NCBI GenBank assembly: GCA_019649035.1
Contig: BMAT01006032.1
Span: 236,694-261,731 of the forward strand
Direction: 5' to 3'
DNA: 25,038 bases
DNA from: Elysia marginata
Taxonomy: Eukaryota > Mollusca > Gastropoda > Plakobranchidae
This document shows positions 1 to 9,256 of this stretch, piece after piece; position 1 is the stretch's first letter, and each line of letters starts with the position of its first letter. A program made the translations under genes and the position numbers. A model generated the notes under the pieces. The model made no database searches. It worked only from the letters and a program-made list of their open reading frames with translations, and was not told where the DNA came from.

Positions 1-925
1 AAAAATACCTTTCAATAGTAAAACATAAAATGTGTAGTGTTCCTACAAAATGGGTTTACACTGACAAATTTTTACACACAGATTTTTTTTGCATAATTTG
101 AAAGCTCATAATGTTTTTTTTTTTTATTATATTCCTGTAAAAGACCTTTGGAAAAAAAAAAGTGTTTTAGCAGTTTTTAGAACATTGTACTGCACTTTGG
201 CTTTTAGAATAATATGAAACCCCTGAGTCCGTTTTTCCTTTTTGGAAAATGGTCAACATGGAATTCCTTGTCTTTTAAGTGCAATAACACAGGACCTAAT
301 TGAGATATTCCAATAATTTGTGCGGAAATTTTTTGAACATACATGTATCAAAGGTTCAAAATAATTTTTCAGCCACAAAAAATGAGTCAAGTTGCACAAG
401 TGGAAAAAATTTGTACTTAGTCCAAAATCATCCACACTATGCCTGAAAATGAAAAATTTACTACACTAAAAGAATGATGTGCCATTTGAATCCATTATTA
501 TAATACTTTCTTCATCCATTTTCCACAAACAGGACTTCGCCAATTAACAGTCAAACTGCGAAAAAAAAACAACCTAGCACACATTTAAGACATCAAAAAA
601 TGTTTTCACTACCTGAAAAGTCTTTTGAATAAAGACCCATTGAGGGGCTGAAAACATTAAAAGATTTAATATTTTTTTTTACAAATTCTGCAACTTGACT
701 CATCTTATGGGACAACTAAAATTGTGATGTCATCCTATTGGTTTGTACCGTTTTAAAAACATTCATTAAAGCTGGCATGCGCAAATAAGGCTTTCACATA
801 ATACCATCGTTTTTTAGGAAAACAAAATTTTAAACCTCAAAGTAAAAACAGTTTTGCATAAATGTGACCCCAATCCCAAAAGCCCAAACTAAAGTAAAAA
901 TAAATTTTCATTTTTTAAATACCAG

Positions 926-1100
926 TACAGTGGAATCCATTTAAAGTCAACACCTTTAAAGGAAACTATTACTTCTGTTTCACAGTCCCATTTTGTATTT
1001 CTTTACACTTTTGTAATGGTTCAAGTCAACTCTTGCTTAAACTTAAAGTCAACAAATTTTTTCGATCCCAAAGTGCTGACTTTATCAGTATTCCACTATA
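926..1100. mobile_element. Pogo-like MITE, copy A
   Basis: The element begins TA-CAGTGGAATCC and ends with a decayed inverse, GTATTCCACTATA, about 175 bases later. Its interior aligns by eye with the copy at 3076-3258: both share AAAGTCAAC or AAGTCACC near the left end, then CTGTTTCACA, CCATTTTGTATTTCTTTA and AAGTCAACT-TTGCTTA. TA flanks and a CAGTGGAA-type terminus are typical of non-autonomous Tc1/mariner (pogo-like) elements. There is no coding capacity. Confidence 0.65.
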
Positions 1101-2434
1101 TTATATCTGATCAGAAAGCACAGCACTCCAGCAAAATTATGCAAATGCATTCATCTTTTTTACTTATTTTTTTTTTTAATGAATTTTCAACGCAAAGATA
1201 TTTGACTGATTTTTTAGAGTATGAAACTGAGAAATTGCCTGTAGCTCGAAATTGGATTAGGCGACTTTAGCTGGATTTTTTTGGGGATTTGGGGTCACAA
1301 AAAATGTTCACTGACATGTTTTTTTTTCACCTTCCTCTTGTACCCTTTTTGGTTGTTTTTTTTTTATAAACACGAAGAGTCGTAAAATTTGTGAATAAAA
1401 TTAAAAAAAAAAAGATAAAAAAATCATCAGTCTGAGATTAAGGGCTTATCCCTCATTTAACGCCATCAAAAAAAAATGTCTTTCTCAGCAATGTGTACTT
1501 AGTTGATACTTGTAAACGCAATTTCATTTCAATCATAAGATTCAAATCATAAGGTCTCCACTGTATGAAAGTTACTACTTGAAAGCTCCACTGGAGTACT
1601 TTCATATGATTGATGTTAAAAACTCAATAACCAAATTTCTTCTTTGCTGCCTCACATTCACACAAAAACACGAGTTGTCAAGTTCTATAAGATTTTCGTC
1701 TTAGAAATTGCTATTCTTTGGCTTTTTGTCGGACCACAGATAAAAAGAAACATCCACGTGACAAGAGAACTATAGATTTATCTTATAGACAAAAGAGAGT
1801 GTGATTGAAAATCAAAATTTCAACCAGTCCAAATAAATTGGGTGTTCAGAGCTTTATATAAAAAAAAGCTTTATAAAAAAAAAAGAAAAAGAAAACATTT
1901 TTCAGATTTTTGCCTCTGTTCCTCATTAGTTTTCTCCAATATCTTTTACAGAATTAAGATAATTGGGAAGGGTCTTCAGAGTTTAAATTTTCCAAAAAAA
2001 AAACAAAAAAAAAAAAACCCCAAAAATCCCCTGAATTACGCAATATTGCAAACTCCCCCTCACCTGGACTGATTGCAATGTCAGACATTTTCACTTCAAG
2101 ATAGGCGAGAGAGATAAAAGTTGACACCAGAGAAACTCATCCAGACAATATATGTGTGATGGTTCAGGAAAACCAGGTCAAAGTCGCCAAAGATAAAACT
2201 GAGAGTTAGCCTAAATGTCAAGTTAAAGGCAGCTTGGGTGCCCTCGATCAGTTTTCAAATTGTTTGCCTTGATGAAGTTCAAAACTATTTCTTGCACAAT
2301 TTGAGCCCGTGGTTGATGAAAATTAGAACCATTAAATTTGGGAAATTTATTTACTTTTCAAAAAACCCATTGTGCTTAAAATTTAGACAAAATTAACTTC
2401 ACTAAAAAGGCTTTTCCTGTGTCTCATGTTTTTT

Positions 2435-2608
2435 CCACCTTGCAACTAATAGAAAGCCATATTTCAGGTTCTAGTTGAGACATTTTGATAAAACAAAGTA
2501 CATTTTTCTCAGAAGATAGAGAAATTTAAAACAAATGATGGGAATGGAAAATGTATAGATGGGAAGTTTGTTAGGTCAAGTTTTGTGCGCCACCACACAT
2601 ATACTTCT
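2435..2608. repeat. Diverged repeat pair, copy 1
   Basis: This segment aligns by eye, in direct orientation, with 3429-3592. Shared landmarks in the same order are CCACCTTGCAA/CCACTTTGCAA, AGGGCCATA/AAGCCATA, AGTTGAGACATTTTGATAAA/AGTTGACATATTTTGATAAA and CACCACACAT near the right end. It is either an interspersed repeat family or an old local duplication. It does not encode anything recognisable. Confidence 0.5.
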
Positions 2609-3075
2609 ATGATGGTTTGACACAGGGTTTTCTCTCTTCAGAACATGAAATACAAAACTTTAAAAACTAACGCGACACGGGTAGACACATGGTGAAAAAA
2701 AAAATTCCTATTGCGACACGGGTAGGCACAAGTTACACAGCAGTGAAAAAAAAACCCCACACTTTCTTTTAGCACAAAACTTCAAAACTCTTAAAAACTG
2801 AATTGTCCCACAAGGATTTATTGACTAACCCAATAGGCACCACCAGGGAATATCATTCTAGAGTTTACGGTCAGGCGTAGTGAAGTATACAACTGCATAA
2901 TGGTATATCTTCCTCTCCACAATATTTCCCAATTACAGAAATAAAAAGTTACTGATATTAATCAATGCTCTTACCACACTTGCGAGGACAAAACCAAAAA
3001 AACAGTCTAAGTATTGTCCAGTTAGTTTTGATATTTCAAACCACATCAGAACAAAATTAAACTTTGAATTTTCAG

Positions 3076-3258
3076 TACAGTGGAATCCACTTGAAGTCAC
3101 CACCTTTACAGGAAATTCTTGCTTTAAGTTAACTCTGTTTCACATTTCCATTTTGTATTTCTTTATAGATCTAGTTTTTAAATGATTAAAGTCAACTGTT
3201 GCTTATAGTGAATGAATTTTGCGTCCTGAGGTGTTAACTATACCAGGATTCCACTGTA
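3076..3258. mobile_element. Pogo-like MITE, copy B (best preserved)
   Basis: A 183-base element bounded by TA dinucleotides, starting TA-CAGTGGAATCC and ending GGATTCCACTG-TA, so the terminal inverted repeats match perfectly over at least 11 bases. The interior resembles the copy at 926-1100. The combination of TA target site, short TIRs and no open frame indicates a non-autonomous Tc1/mariner-superfamily element, most like pogo/Tigger-derived MITEs. Confidence 0.75.
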
Positions 3259-3428
3259 CGTAAAATTTGGCAATTCATTTAGTTTGAATGCTGCAAGTAT
3301 TTGACTTGCCCAGGTTGAAATTATTTGAACATCACTGTACAATCACTTGAGGGTTTGCAGAAATTATTCTGGAGCAAAGACTATTTCGACTGACGACCAG
3401 TTTCAAGGGAAAGACCCTTAAATTAAAA

Positions 3429-3592
3429 CCACTTTGCAACCTATAAAGGGCCATAAATCTCAAGTTCGAGTTGACATATTTTGATAAAGCAAAGAGCCAG
3501 AAGGAAGTAAGAAATTCAGAGATGGCAAGAATTTCAAAATCTTTACATGGATGTTTCAAAAGGTTTTCATGGAGCACCACACATTTTTCTTT
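3429..3592. repeat. Diverged repeat pair, copy 2
   Basis: Partner of the repeat at 2435-2608, in the same orientation about 1 kb away. The open frame on the minus strand here is a by-product; it has no recognisable domain and is not conserved in the partner copy. Confidence 0.5.
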
Positions 3593-4470
3593 CTTTTTTT
3601 TTCCACAATAAATTAATTTTGGGAAGTGGGCAAGCTAGACTCATATTTTCTTCACTAACCTCGTGAACGGTATAAAATAATTAAAATAAACCTTTAAAGA
3701 AGTTTCTTAACCCTGGCTGGGGGGGGGGAGGGTCACTACAACACAAAAACCATTTTGGTTTATATGTCTGTTTATAGGGATTCCACTGAACTATCTTAAG
3801 ATAACCCTAAGGTTAAAATTTTTTTCCACAGGGATTTATGAAAATTTTAGGACCAGTCCAGACAAGTGATACAAACTGCTAATACAATTCAGGCTCTGCA
3901 ATCATAGATCATTTGGCATATATTTTTTTTTTCATTTTCATAATGATGAAGTTTATGAAAAACATCAATTTTTTCACATAAAGTTTCTGTTGGCAAAATA
4001 ATGAGAAGGGCACACAGTTGCAAAGCCCTCTTCTGTCTTTTTAAGTTGCCATAAAGTGCTGCTTAACTTATTCATTGATTTGAAGATATAAACAGTTAAG
4101 GAAAAGATAATCTCTATCTTTCTCTGCCTGCTAGCCAAGCCCATGCCGAGCTAAAATTATACATAAACAGTATCAGCATCACTCGCATACCAGGACTGGT
4201 GTTAAAATGTGAACTTTAGAAATTTTACCTCATCTTTGATATAAACTGCAGTGCAGTCTGCTCAAGTTGACGCATTCAGTTCAAAATATCAGAAACGTTG
4301 AGTTAATGGATAGATGGATGGCAAAGAAAAAACTACTAGTTGAGACTCTGAAAATAAATTCAAGTCATCCGCAAATTTGAATTATAGAGTTCCACTTATG
4401 TGGACTCCACAGTAAATCCGACTTACATAAAAATGTTTTGTTCTTAATACACTTCCCATTTCTGATATTT

Positions 4471-4491
4471 TGTATGTGTGTGTGTGTGTGT
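4471..4491. repeat. TG microsatellite
   Basis: A short run of about nine TG dinucleotides flanked by TA. It is simple sequence without an obvious role. Confidence 0.85.
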
Positions 4492-5036
4492 ATTCAGAAG
4501 AACTTGGTTGTCTAGACTCATAGGTTAATAGCTCAAAATATATGTGATTTCAAACCCATAAACTTGAGGCCCTTCAATTCAGATGCAAGACTTTGACCGC
4601 AAATTTAGACTGCGCTACATTTCAGTGCTTGAACCGTACCAGGTATGATTTTGAAAAAGCTTGCTGACCCCATAAAGTTTGGGTATGGAACGACCGGTCA
4701 ATTCCGCATGCCGTCTTCTCATATGTGTTGAAGAGCCTCAGTGGTAGTAACAAGATGGAGTTATTGAACGACAAGGCAAGGAACGAGACACAAGCAGATG
4801 TCAAATGCCAAAACTTTTCGTCAGAAATATTAGGGCAATGCAGCCATTGCTGGAATCTTATTCCAAAGCTGAAGGTCAGAGATCAAAGGTCACATGAGGA
4901 GAAACCCAGAAAAATTAAGATACCAAGGTTTTACTTCTTCTTCTTTTTTTTTTCAGTACTGGTAACAATTTCGCTTTGATTTTAAAAAATCTTTGCCGGT
5001 TAGAATGAAAGCCAATGTTTCACAATGAAACTTGCA

Positions 5037-5046
5037 TTTATTTATT
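5037..5046 (-). terminator. Candidate poly(A) signal of the zinc-finger gene
   Basis: On the minus strand two overlapping AATAAA hexamers (AATAAATAAA) lie 28-37 bases past the stop codon at 5074-5076. This would give an unusually short 3' UTR of roughly 50-60 bases. The hexamers are consensus, but cleavage here is inferred, and a longer 3' UTR is possible. Confidence 0.45.
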
Positions 5047-5073
5047 GTAGGCTGGGTTCATTTTTGTGACCTT

Positions 5074-7169
5074 TCAACCCTGACCTGACCGCCAGCCTCT
5101 ACTGCTGGCGGCCTTTATTACCGTTTCCTCCACAGCTTCTGCCTTGTTTTCTCCATCATCATCTTTAGTGTCTTTTGCGTTTTTCTCTTTCACCCCCAGG
5201 TAGAAGCCGGCAGAGCGACCATTTGTCTGCACAAAGTTGCGCAGCTTCTTGAGGTGGTTTTTACCGTTATAGTGCATGCTGGCCATCTGGGGCCCGACGA
5301 TGCGGACACTGCAAAGCTTGCACAGGTACTGGGTGGTCAGGCTCTTCAACAACTCACGCAGCTCCTCGGACATTTCAAGCTCTGCCATCGGGTCTCCCTG
5401 CGGACCTACTGGCTGCTGTTGCTCTTCTACTGCCGAGGTCAACACAACAACAGACTCGCGGATTTTCCGTTGGATCTCCTCCTCGTAGGCAATCTCCTCA
5501 GCGGTCTCGGGTGGCTTGGTAGGCGGTGCTGCCTTAACAGCCTCATCTGCAAGTTTCTTCCGCAACTCCTCGGCAGCCCGCTTCTTTTCTTCTTCTGCCC
5601 TTTTCTTATCCTCCTCTGCTCTCTTTTTAGCTTCCTCCTCCGCTCTCTTTCTCTCCTCCTCAGCTTTCTTTTTCTCCTCTTCCGCCTTCTTTTTCGCTTC
5701 TTCCTCTGCTTTTTTCTTTTCCTCCTCCATTCTCTTAAGCTCCTCTGGGCTTGGTTTCTTTTTCGCTGCAGCCTTAAATTTCTGTTCGACTTCGTTCATA
5801 AGCTTGTCCTGTGGACGCGATGGTGCTTTGATATTTTCAGGCTTTCTGTAGGGTCTTTGCGTCTCAAAAGCAGGCCCATCGTCCAATGGGGGCCTTGCGA
5901 TCTGGGGTTGGACATATGCAGGTGGCTGCAGTTTGCCTCGACTAGAACTAAAGCCAAACCCAGCTCCCCCTCTATTGAAGCCTTGACGCCCTTCATGGCT
6001 GTGATTCTGGTTGTCCTGACCATTGAAGTTCTTTCTCGGACCATATGAAGGACCAGACTGAAAATCTGCAGGTCTTCGAGGTTGGTTCCCACCTCCTCTC
6101 CAACTCGCGCCAGATTCAGTTTTCCGCTGCTGAGGTCCAGACCATGCTGCTGAAGCCCTGCTACCAAAAGACGAACCCCTTGAATCCTGGTGAAAAGTGC
6201 CTCGACCGCGAGCTGCTGTTCCGCCCCGCATGCCACCTCGACCTGTCTCTGGAGGTTGCCTCCAACCTCCTCTTGCTGACGGTGCTGGGCCACTGTAACC
6301 ACCAAACTCGGTTTTACTAGGCTCAGGATAGTTGGCTCTGCCTCTCGGGCTGCTGTTCCTGTAGCCACGCCCGGCAGGTGCAGAGAAATTGCCCTCTGTA
6401 TAGGAGGAAAAGCTGCTGCTACCATTATCAGAATAAGAAGAGAAGCCGCCCGTATTATTATTGACTCTAGAATCACTGTCATTCGGAGCATACGTTGGCA
6501 CATCCTGTTGGTAGTTTCCTGTTCTAGCAGGCGCCTCTGTTTGGTAGTAGCCAGAGGATTCGACGTACTGATTTTCTGCGGGCCAGGTTCCCTCTGATAT
6601 GCTTGGCCAGGTCCCCTCAGATGTGTTTGGATTGGAGTAACCTCCCATGCCAGATGTGTTTGGATTGGAGTAAGTGCTCATACCAGACTGGGTGGCGGAG
6701 TTACTCACACCATAATCCGCTGTTGCCGAGGGTGCCACGTTTTCATATCCCTGAGGCAGTGCAGCCTGGTACTGGGGCTGTGAGTAAGACTGCTCCTGGT
6801 ACTGCGGCTGCTGCTGACCCTGGTGTGATGCTTGCTGGTACTGCTGCTGATGTTGTTGTTGCTGCTGCTGATTTGGCTGAGGTGTGTGTTGCTGGTAGTG
6901 CTGATACTGTGGCTGGGACGTCTGCTGATACTGCTGTGGCTGGTATTGGGACTGAGTAGTGTCGTAGCCTGTCAAAGCCTGCCCTCCAGAGTATGCGGGT
7001 GTCTGCACCTCGCCAGAACTGAGGTAGCTCTGAGCCGGGGCCACTGGCTGGTGAGTGGGTTGGGCCTGGGCTGTGTTGACACTGTAGGAATAGTAGCTGT
7101 CTGTTGTGGAACCAGAAGCTTGGTTGTAGCCTGTCTGGCTTGGCTGGCTGTAGTCTGGCGGCTGCGATG
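5074..7169 (-). CDS. Terminal exon: prion-like, RG-rich, single C2H2 zinc-finger protein
   Basis: A large last exon encoding 697 residues plus a split codon. In order: a Gln/Tyr/Ser-rich tract with polyQ; tandem YSNPNTS (x2) and SEGTWP (x2); an RG/RGG-rich section of about 150 residues; a run of about 70 Lys/Glu/Arg/Ala residues made of KKKAEEE-type units (roughly 5545-5755), predicted to be a long charged helix or coiled coil; then one zinc finger, C-x2-C-x12-H-x5-H, with Cys codons at 5320-5322 and 5311-5313 and His codons at 5272-5274 and 5254-5256. The finger context HYNGKNHLKKLRNF resembles matrin/JAZ fingers of ZMAT3, ZNF385 and ZFR, which bind structured or double-stranded RNA. RNA binding and condensate formation are inferred. 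The acceptor TACAATCCCCAG sits at 7170; its phase matches the donor at 9052. The frame stays open further upstream only through intron sequence. I cannot assign a named orthologue. Confidence 0.88.
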
Positions 7170-7482
7170 CTGGGGATTGTAGACAGAGGGAGTGTTGGCA
7201 GTGAATAGGTTGTATAGCTATTGAGTGCGAGAGTAAATTGGAGAGAGTGGTTAGGATAGAGAATGGAGTAAAAACCAAGAGCATATACAATACAGACCTT
7301 AATTATACCTTTTAAAAAGTCCTGGAACCTGTCCATGTTAATCAAAATACAATTTAAAATAAATAAAGTTTTGTAATTTTTTTTTCGCTTTGTAATACAT
7401 TTTTATGAGCTCCTGAAGTTTTAAAATTGCCCCAAAATATAGCAAATCATGAATAAAATATCAATATGTACATATGACTTTC

Positions 7483-7587
7483 GAGGAAAGCAATGGCAAA
7501 CTAACTCACTATGCTGTGTGCCTAGAAAAACAAGGACCCTGCTCCTTGTTCCCTTACGCTCATGTCGAGTATGGGACTACCTTTACA
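7483..7587 (+). mobile_element. 5'-truncated tRNA-derived SINE
   Basis: About 105 bases match the 3' half of the full-length SINE at 14510-14780, here on the opposite strand. The shared stretch runs from GAGGAAAGCAA through TGTGCCTAGAAAAACAAGG, CCCTGCTCCTTGTTCCC and GTCGAGTATGGGACTACC to TTTAC. The tRNA-like head is absent, as expected from incomplete reverse transcription. Only a few substitutions and small indels separate the copies, so the family was probably active fairly recently. Confidence 0.85.
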
Positions 7588-7910
7588 TATGACTGAAATA
7601 GCCATGCCACTGAAATTAGTCCCGTAAGATGTTACAGTTCTTGTTATTTCTAAATATATAATAAATATAAATTTTTATAACCCTGTATTCTACTAGCACA
7701 CGTGACTTGTTAGCTCAAAGTGCTTTACAATGCTCACAATCACTCATACAACATAGAAGACCAAACACAGCTGAACCAAAAAAACATGTACGTTGGTGCA
7801 TGGTCGTCTCCATCTCTGTATAAACAGCTAAACAGTCTATTTGTCAGTCGGCCAACCATCTGGCAAGTTAAGTCTCGTAAACTTTTACGATATTTTAATT
7901 ACGTGTTCGC

Positions 7911-8293
7911 TTAACCTTTTCCCATTGCACGCTCTTAGCTTCTATTATTCCCTGTGTGCGTTAGGCTGCCTGGCTGGCTATTCCCTGCGTACGCACGGTT
8001 TTCAGGCATTTTTAAAAAATCACCAAATGTCACAGAATTATTTTATTGCTATGTGTTTGGTATTGTTGAAAAGATAATTTTGTGGTCTACAATTTGAAAA
8101 ACATAATAATATCTTTAATTTGTAATTTCGAGATGAAAAAAATGGCAGAGACGAGTGAAACTATGGGATCATCGGGCCGATACGGCTTGGCTCTAACGGT
8201 AAATCTAGGTCAATCATCAACGAGATGCGGTGTGTACCGGCGGAATAGACAGGCGCCACATCGAACGGATGCGGTGTGATGGGAAAAGGTTAA
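7911..8293. mobile_element. PiggyBac-like MITE with TTAA flanks
   Basis: A 383-base segment bounded by TTAA on both sides (7911-7914 and 8290-8293). The termini are inverted repeats: CCTTTTCCCATTGCAC on the left, and the right end reads CCTTTTCCCATCACAC on the other strand. GATGCGGTGTG occurs twice near the right end (about 8223 and 8267) as a subterminal direct repeat. TTAA target sites with a CCTTT-type terminus are the signature of piggyBac-superfamily elements. No transposase frame is present, so the copy is non-autonomous. The interior is less AT-rich than the surrounding intron. Confidence 0.75.
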
Positions 8294-8801
8294 TGGAGCT
8301 TCGTTACAGCCACGGTCTTTGATAGCCTTTCCATGCTAAGTAAGAGTTGCTGATGCTATTAGTTGGTAATAAAACAGTTCTTTGAAATACATTCATTACA
8401 GCAAAGGTTTTACATCTACAGAGGTCAAGGTAGACTGTATGTCTCATTTGTTAAGATTTACAGGAGAAAGAAAAAACAGATTTATACTGAGTAATAGCGG
8501 ATCATGATCTAACGAAGCTCATATAGTGACTTACTTTGTCTGCACTTTTAACTTTCAGATACATACGCTTTCATCACATCACAACATTAACTTTTCATAG
8601 GTTGATTTGGCTTGAACACAGGACACAGATGAAGCTAATGATTTTCTAGATACGGTGAAAAAATGGGTTAATAAAATTTCGGACCTACATGATTTGTGAT
8701 TTTTACCCAGGTTATGTTCTGCGCTAACAATAGTAACAACCCTCCGTGTTCCCAAGCACTTGTATCAAGATGTGGACTAACATACTCTCTAAAGAGACAA
8801 A

Positions 8802-8979
8802 TACAGTGGAGTTTTGTCAAGATAAACTTCCCATGGCCTCATGAAAAAATTTATTTTATCCAAGGTTTCTATTAAGCAGTAAAGTTATGAATAACAAAAT
8901 CAAAAGAAACCAAAAGTTTAGTCTAAATTAACTCCAAGTTAACATTAAAAAGGGTTTATATTAACAGGACTCAACTGTA
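8802..8979. mobile_element. Pogo-like MITE, diverged copy C
   Basis: It starts TA-CAGTGGAGTT and ends GGACTCAACTG-TA about 178 bases later, the same length and the same type of ends as copies A and B, with more decay inside. TA flanks are present on both sides. It lies in the intron of the zinc-finger gene. Confidence 0.5.
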
Positions 8980-9052
8980 CTAAAATGTTTAACCTTGATT
9001 TAAAAACAATGCAACCGCATCGAAAGAAGAAAAAAAACCCATGATTGTATAC

Positions 9053-9256
9053 CTTGACTTTGGCTGTAGTATTCTGTGGAGTAGGAGTATTCATATGTGG
9101 AGGGATTCGTCGCAACACTCGTGTACTGGTTGCTCTGGTCAGGGTGGCTGTACTGCATCGTGGAGTCGTAGGCTGGCTGCGACTGGGAATATGAGGTCAT
9201 GTCAGCTCCCTGGGTGGATTGGTCATACCCTGATGTTCCTGAGCTGTATTGATAGC
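9053..9256 (-). CDS. Penultimate coding exon of the zinc-finger gene (prion-like segment)
   Basis: A 204-base exon, phase 1 to phase 1, encoding a Ser/Tyr/Gln-rich segment that includes YQYSSGTSGYDQ, SYSQSQPAYD and EYSYSTEYYSQSQ. The composition is like the SYGQ-type low-complexity domains of EWS/FUS proteins and continues directly into the Gln/Tyr-rich start of the next exon. The acceptor is CCTCTCCCCTCCCAG (AG at 9258-9257) and the donor is CAAG|GTATAC at 9053/9052. Splicing to 7169 restores an Ala codon in frame. A Met at 9198-9200 could start translation, but the frame upstream of it keeps the same composition back to the acceptor, so at least one more coding exon is expected. The mature protein is therefore longer than the 765 residues visible here. 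Confidence 0.85.

Larger units (their letters stand above)
1..5036. other. Non-coding region downstream of the zinc-finger gene
   Basis: About 5 kb of AT-rich sequence with many A and T runs and no coding exon that I can support. Open frames here are short, low in complexity and without recognisable domains. It holds two copies of a TIR-bearing MITE, a pair of related repeats of about 170 bases and a short TG microsatellite, listed separately. Part of the right side could be 3' UTR of the minus-strand gene ending at 5074 if a distal poly(A) site is used; the sequence alone cannot decide this. Confidence 0.6.
7170..9052 (-). other. Intron of the zinc-finger gene
   Basis: A 1,883-base intron with GT (GTATAC) at 9052-9051 and AG at 7171-7170. 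It contains a 5'-truncated SINE, a piggyBac-like MITE and a pogo-like MITE, each listed separately. The remainder is AT-rich with no coding signal that I can support. Confidence 0.75.

Noticed and set aside
1842..2072. 76-residue Lys-rich plus-strand frame
   Set aside because: Translation of A-rich simple sequence, with no start context or domain.
5254..6048. 264-residue plus-strand open frame rich in Leu and Phe
   Set aside because: It is the antisense shadow of the Lys/Glu-rich coding tract; AAG and GAG codons read backwards give Leu and Phe.
7170..7290. Start of the zinc-finger protein at the Met near 7290 (MYMLLVF...)
   Set aside because: This stretch is hydrophobic and unlike the Gln/Tyr-rich body. 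It precedes a good acceptor at 7170 whose phase matches the donor at 9052, so it is intron read-through.
5796..7345. Alternative minus-strand frames (235 and 200 residues) and plus-strand frames over the same exon
   Set aside because: They overlap the long exon in other frames and lack domain content; the repetitive codon bias of the real frame keeps them open.
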